DNA of 8,879 bases from Planctomycetia bacterium (GTDB lineage: Bacteria; Planctomycetota; Planctomycetia; Pirellulales; UBA1268), in contig RGVT01000091.1 in the NCBI GenBank assembly GCA_010027105.1, forward strand, positions 1-8,879, written 5' to 3'. Positions within the stretch are counted from its first letter, which is position 1; every line of letters starts with the position of its first letter. The notes under the pieces are model-generated. The model was not told the DNA's origin. It was given only the letters and a program-made list of their open reading frames with translations, and ran no database searches. A program made the translations under genes and the position numbers. Below are positions 6,541 through 8,879 of this stretch, piece by piece.

Positions 6541-6560
6541 TATACTGCGTGACGGTCACG
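6541..6560 (+). promoter_or_regulatory. Candidate -10 box followed by a 13-bp palindrome
   Basis: TATACT at 6541-6546 is a good -10 match (5 of 6), but no clear -35 sits at 16-18 nt. One base later, CGTGAC-G-GTCACG (6548-6560) is a perfect odd-centred palindrome lying close to the expected transcription start, in the position of a repressor operator. It is 24 nt upstream of the oxidoreductase ATG. It could also be a small 5' leader hairpin. Confidence 0.35.
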
Positions 6561-6583
6561 GGTGAACCACCAAGGAGCCTCCG

Positions 6584-7966
6584 ATGAAGAATCCACGCCG
6601 CGGTTTTCTGTCGTCCGTCGCCGGCGGGGCCGCCGCCATTCCGTATTTCGCCTGGGCGCCGCGGACGCTCGGCGACGAGACGAAGGCCAAGAACGACCGC
6701 GTGGCCCTCGGCCTCATCGGCGCCGGCGGCATCGCCCACGCCAACATCGGCGCCGCCAAGGACTGGGTCGACCTGGTGGCGATCGCCGACGTCGACGCGG
6801 GCCGACGCGAGGCCTTCAACGAGAAGCACGCCGGCGGCAAGGCGGCCGTCTACGACGACTACCGCCGGATCCTCGAGCGGAACGACGTCGACGTGATCCA
6901 CGTGGCCACGCCCGACCACTGGCACACGAAGCCGGTCGTCGAGGCGATGCTCGCCGGCAAGGACGTCTACTGCGAGAAGCCGCTCACGCTCACGATCGAC
7001 GAGGGAAAACTGATCCGCAAGATCCAGAAGCAGACCGGCCGGATCGTGCAGGTGGGCACGCAGCAGCGGAGCACGTTTCCACTGTTCGCGACCGCGATGG
7101 CGCTCGTCGCCGAGGGGCGCGTGGGCCGGATCAGGCAGGTGCAGGCGGCGATCGGGGCGGCGCCGTCGAGCCCGGCCCTCCCCGTCGCTCAGGTGCCGAA
7201 GGGGCTCGACTGGGATCGCTGGCAGGGGCCGGTGCCCCTGGCCGACTATCGCTTCCTCCAGGGGCCGGCCACGAAGGACAAGGACGGCAAGGAGAAGCTG
7301 CCGCAGGCCAACACCAACGGTCACTACGAGTTCCGCTGGTGGTACGAGTACTCGGGCGGCAAGCTCACCGACTGGGGCGCGCACCACGTGGACATCGCGA
7401 TGTGGGCGCTCGCGCTCAACGGCCAGACGGCCGGTCCGACGGCGATCGGGGGCACGGCCGTGCATCCGGTGACGTTCGAGGACGGCGTGCCGCTGCAGCA
7501 CGACCGCTACAACACGGCGACCGAGTTCTTTTTCAACGTCGATTTTCCGGGTGGCACGAAGCTCTTCATCCGCAACGACACCGACAACGGCGTGCTCATC
7601 GAGGGAAACAAGGGTCGGATCTTCGTGAGCCGCGGCAAACTCGCCGGGGAGCCGGTCGACCAGCTCAAGGACAACCCGCTGCCGGAAGGCGCCCTCGCGA
7701 AGGTCTACAAGAATCTGCCCATGCAGGAGAACGAGCGCAAGGCGCACTGGGCCAACTTCCTGTGGTGCGCGAAGAACAACAAGGAACCGATCTCCGACGT
7801 CCACTCCCACATGAAAATGCTCACCATCTGCCACCTGGCGGGCATCAGCGCCCGACTGGGCCGGTCGCTCAAGTGGGACGACTCCACGGAGCAGATCGTG
7901 GGCGACGAGCAGGCCAATGCGATGCTCGCGCGCCCCTATCGCAAGGGCTACGAAATCGAGATGTAG
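6584..7966 (+). CDS. Tat-exported Gfo/Idh/MocA family oxidoreductase
   Basis: The protein is 460 aa, started by ATG 6584 after AAGGAG at 6572-6577. The N-terminus NPRRGFLSS followed by a hydrophobic, Ala/Gly-rich stretch is a twin-arginine signal, so the folded, cofactor-loaded enzyme is exported. The Rossmann motif GLIGAGGIA (residues 43-51) binds NAD(P). C130-E-K-P133 is the catalytic EKP signature, with Lys132 as the catalytic lysine of the family. DWGAHHVD (263-270) carries the conserved active-site His/Asp region of the C-terminal alpha/beta domain. Family members oxidise or reduce sugars, inositols and related polyols; substrate cannot be told from sequence. Planctomycetes carry many exported paralogs of this kind, probably for polysaccharide breakdown. 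The length is normal for the Tat-type subgroup, with no lesion. Confidence 0.93.
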   Translation: MKNPRRGFLSSVAGGAAAIPYFAWAPRTLGDETKAKNDRVALGLIGAGGIAHANIGAAKDWVDLVAIADVDAGRREAFNEKHAGGKAAVYDDYRRILERNDVDVIHVATPDHWHTKPVVEAMLAGKDVYCEKPLTLTIDEGKLIRKIQKQTGRIVQVGTQQRSTFPLFATAMALVAEGRVGRIRQVQAAIGAAPSSPALPVAQVPKGLDWDRWQGPVPLADYRFLQGPATKDKDGKEKLPQANTNGHYEFRWWYEYSGGKLTDWGAHHVDIAMWALALNGQTAGPTAIGGTAVHPVTFEDGVPLQHDRYNTATEFFFNVDFPGGTKLFIRNDTDNGVLIEGNKGRIFVSRGKLAGEPVDQLKDNPLPEGALAKVYKNLPMQENERKAHWANFLWCAKNNKEPISDVHSHMKMLTICHLAGISARLGRSLKWDDSTEQIVGDEQANAMLARPYRKGYEIEM

Positions 7967-8012
7967 GACAGGCTTCAGCCTGTCAGAATCGCCGACAGGC
8001 TGAAGCCTGTCC
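7966..8012. terminator. 19-bp inverted repeat between convergent genes
   Basis: Positions 7966-7984 pair perfectly with 7994-8012 around a 9-nt loop. Each arm (GACAGGCTTCAGCCTGTC and its complement) is itself an 8-bp palindrome with a 2-nt centre. The hairpin begins at the last base of the oxidoreductase stop codon and lies 27 nt from the end of trmL, so it probably ends transcription from both sides. It lacks a T-run, and the motif may be a mobile planctomycete palindrome reused as a terminator. Confidence 0.7.
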
Positions 8013-8038
8013 CACGGGGGCCCCGAGCCAGCGTCGCG

Positions 8039-8521
8039 TTACGGCGTCACTCCGCCCCACTGCCGCACGGCCTCGTAGGCGACGAGCGCCACGCAGTTGG
8101 CGAGATTGAGGCTGCGCACCTGCGGCCGTGACGGGATCGAGAGATGCTTCTCGGGCGAAGCCACGAGCAGGTCGCGGGGCAGCCCCGTCGATTCGCGGCC
8201 GAAGACGAGCACGTCGCCTCTCGTGAACGTCACGTCCGTGTAGCGCCTCGGCCCGTCCACCTCGAGCAGCCAATTCGGCTCGCGGCCCGCGCGGCCGAGC
8301 CGGGCCGCGAGATCGTCCCAGGAATCCGCCACCTCCCACTCGAGTTCGTCCCAGTAATCGAGGCCGGCCCGGCGCAGATAGTAGTCGTCGAGCTTGAAGC
8401 CGAGCGGCCGGACGAGCCACATCTTCGCCCCGATCGCCACGCAGGTGCGGCCCACGTTGCCTGCATTGGGCGGGATTTCCGGCTCGTGGAGGACGATATG
8501 AAGGCAGGGCTCGTAGCGCAT
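8039..8521 (-). CDS. trmL: tRNA (cytidine/uridine-34-2'-O)-methyltransferase TrmL
   Basis: The 160-aa product has the short SPOUT-class form of TrmL, with no extra RNA-binding domain. All three SpoU motifs are present: N19 in IPPNAGNVGRTC (16-27), FGRESTGLP (107-115) and the knot motif IPSRPQVRSLNLANCVA (129-145). In the characterised enzyme, S-adenosylmethionine methylates the wobble-base ribose of the two tRNA-Leu isoacceptors (CAA and UAA anticodons). The start is ATG 8521, preceded by GGAG (8526-8529 on the complement). The gene faces the oxidoreductase across a hairpin and diverges from ispG over 72 nt, so the two start regions share a short control region. Confidence 0.95.
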   Translation of the reverse strand: MRYEPCLHIVLHEPEIPPNAGNVGRTCVAIGAKMWLVRPLGFKLDDYYLRRAGLDYWDELEWEVADSWDDLAARLGRAGREPNWLLEVDGPRRYTDVTFTRGDVLVFGRESTGLPRDLLVASPEKHLSIPSRPQVRSLNLANCVALVAYEAVRQWGGVTP

Positions 8522-8593
8522 GGCACTCCGCCGGCGGGCCGCGGTCTGCTATTGTTGGGTGTCGTCGACAGTAATGTTCGCGGAGGCGAGGCG

Positions 8594-8879
8594 GTGGTCG
8601 AGATCATTCGAAATCCGACGCGGGCGGTGAAGATCGGCTCGATCACGGTCGGGGCGGGCCACCCGATCGCCACCCAGAGCATGACGGCCACCCACACGCA
8701 GGACGTGGAGGCCACGCTCGCCCAGGTGGAAGACCTGCGGAAGGCCGGGGCGGGCGTCGTGCGGATCGCCGTCGACTCGAAGAAAGACGCCGCGGCGCTC
8801 CCGGCGATCCGGGCCGGCACGACGGCGAACCTCGTGATCGACCTCCAGGAAAACTACCGGCTCGCCCTCGACGTGGCCC
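8594..8879 (+). CDS. ispG: 4-hydroxy-3-methylbut-2-enyl diphosphate synthase IspG, N-terminal part
   Basis: Ninety-five codons are visible before the window ends. The sequence IIRNPTRAVKIGSITVG, PIATQSMTATHTQDVEATLAQ, GAGVVRIAV and NLVIDLQENYRLALDVA (quoted in separate pieces) matches the IspG/GcpE TIM-barrel N-terminus. IspG reduces methylerythritol cyclodiphosphate to HMBPP with a [4Fe-4S] cluster in the non-mevalonate isoprenoid pathway; the cluster cysteines are expected beyond the window. The start is taken as GTG 8594 because GGAGG at 8582-8586 is 7 nt upstream; TTG codons at 8552 and 8555 are in frame but less well placed, and ATG 8574 is out of frame. The gene is divergent from trmL. 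Confidence 0.92.
   Translation, partial: MVEIIRNPTRAVKIGSITVGAGHPIATQSMTATHTQDVEATLAQVEDLRKAGAGVVRIAVDSKKDAAALPAIRAGTTANLVIDLQENYRLALDVA

Noticed and set aside
4893..6596. A 567-codon open frame on the minus strand opposite the toroid-repeat gene
   Set aside because: It is an Arg/His-rich mirror of a very GC-rich gene with no recognisable domain, while the plus strand has clear repeats and a membrane helix.
6491..7834. A 447-codon minus-strand open frame opposite the oxidoreductase
   Set aside because: The composition is typical of a GC-rich antisense shadow; the plus-strand frame has Rossmann and EKP motifs and a ribosome site.

Overview
The window looks like a chromosomal segment of a high-GC planctomycete, probably of the Pirellulales/Lacipirellulaceae type; this is an inference. 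It rests on several signs: a PEP-CTERM tail (VPEPSTWVLGLAGIACGGW), a Tat-exported Gfo/Idh/MocA oxidoreductase, a membrane-anchored protein with squalene-cyclase-like repeats, and short palindromic intergenic repeats (GGTGACAGCCACC and GACAGGCTTCAGCCTGTC types).

Layout. Positions 1-97 hold a perfect 24-bp inverted repeat enclosing two smaller hairpins. Positions 343-2439 encode a secreted, proline/threonine-rich protein of 698 aa with thrombospondin-type-3-like calcium-binding repeats. It ends at a TGA, and a PEP-CTERM C-terminus continues in the same frame beyond that stop (2440-2708), apparently as a remnant.

Positions 2798-4680 form an accessory patch. It contains a HepT/MntA toxin-antitoxin pair on the minus strand, a 3'-truncated initiator-tRNA relic (3847-3911), an antitoxin gene (3977-4195) overlapping a RelE/ParE-like toxin gene killed by a TAA at codon 13, a GC-rich palindromic repeat array (4489-4672) and an intact initiator tRNA (4680-4753, minus). 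A 14-bp piece of the tRNA anticodon arm recurs at 2426-2439, exactly where the secreted protein ends and the PEP-CTERM remnant begins. These tRNA-derived repeats suggest that the patch was assembled by recombination at tRNA-fMet sequence.

The right half is ordinary chromosome: the anchored toroid-repeat protein (4899-6524), the oxidoreductase (6584-7966), a strong hairpin between convergent genes, trmL (8039-8521, minus), and the first 95 codons of ispG (8594 to the window end), which is divergent from trmL.

I see no clearly new multi-gene system. The most unusual signals are the tRNA core at the broken PEP-CTERM gene, the freshly inactivated toxin beside an intact antitoxin, and the relic tRNA.
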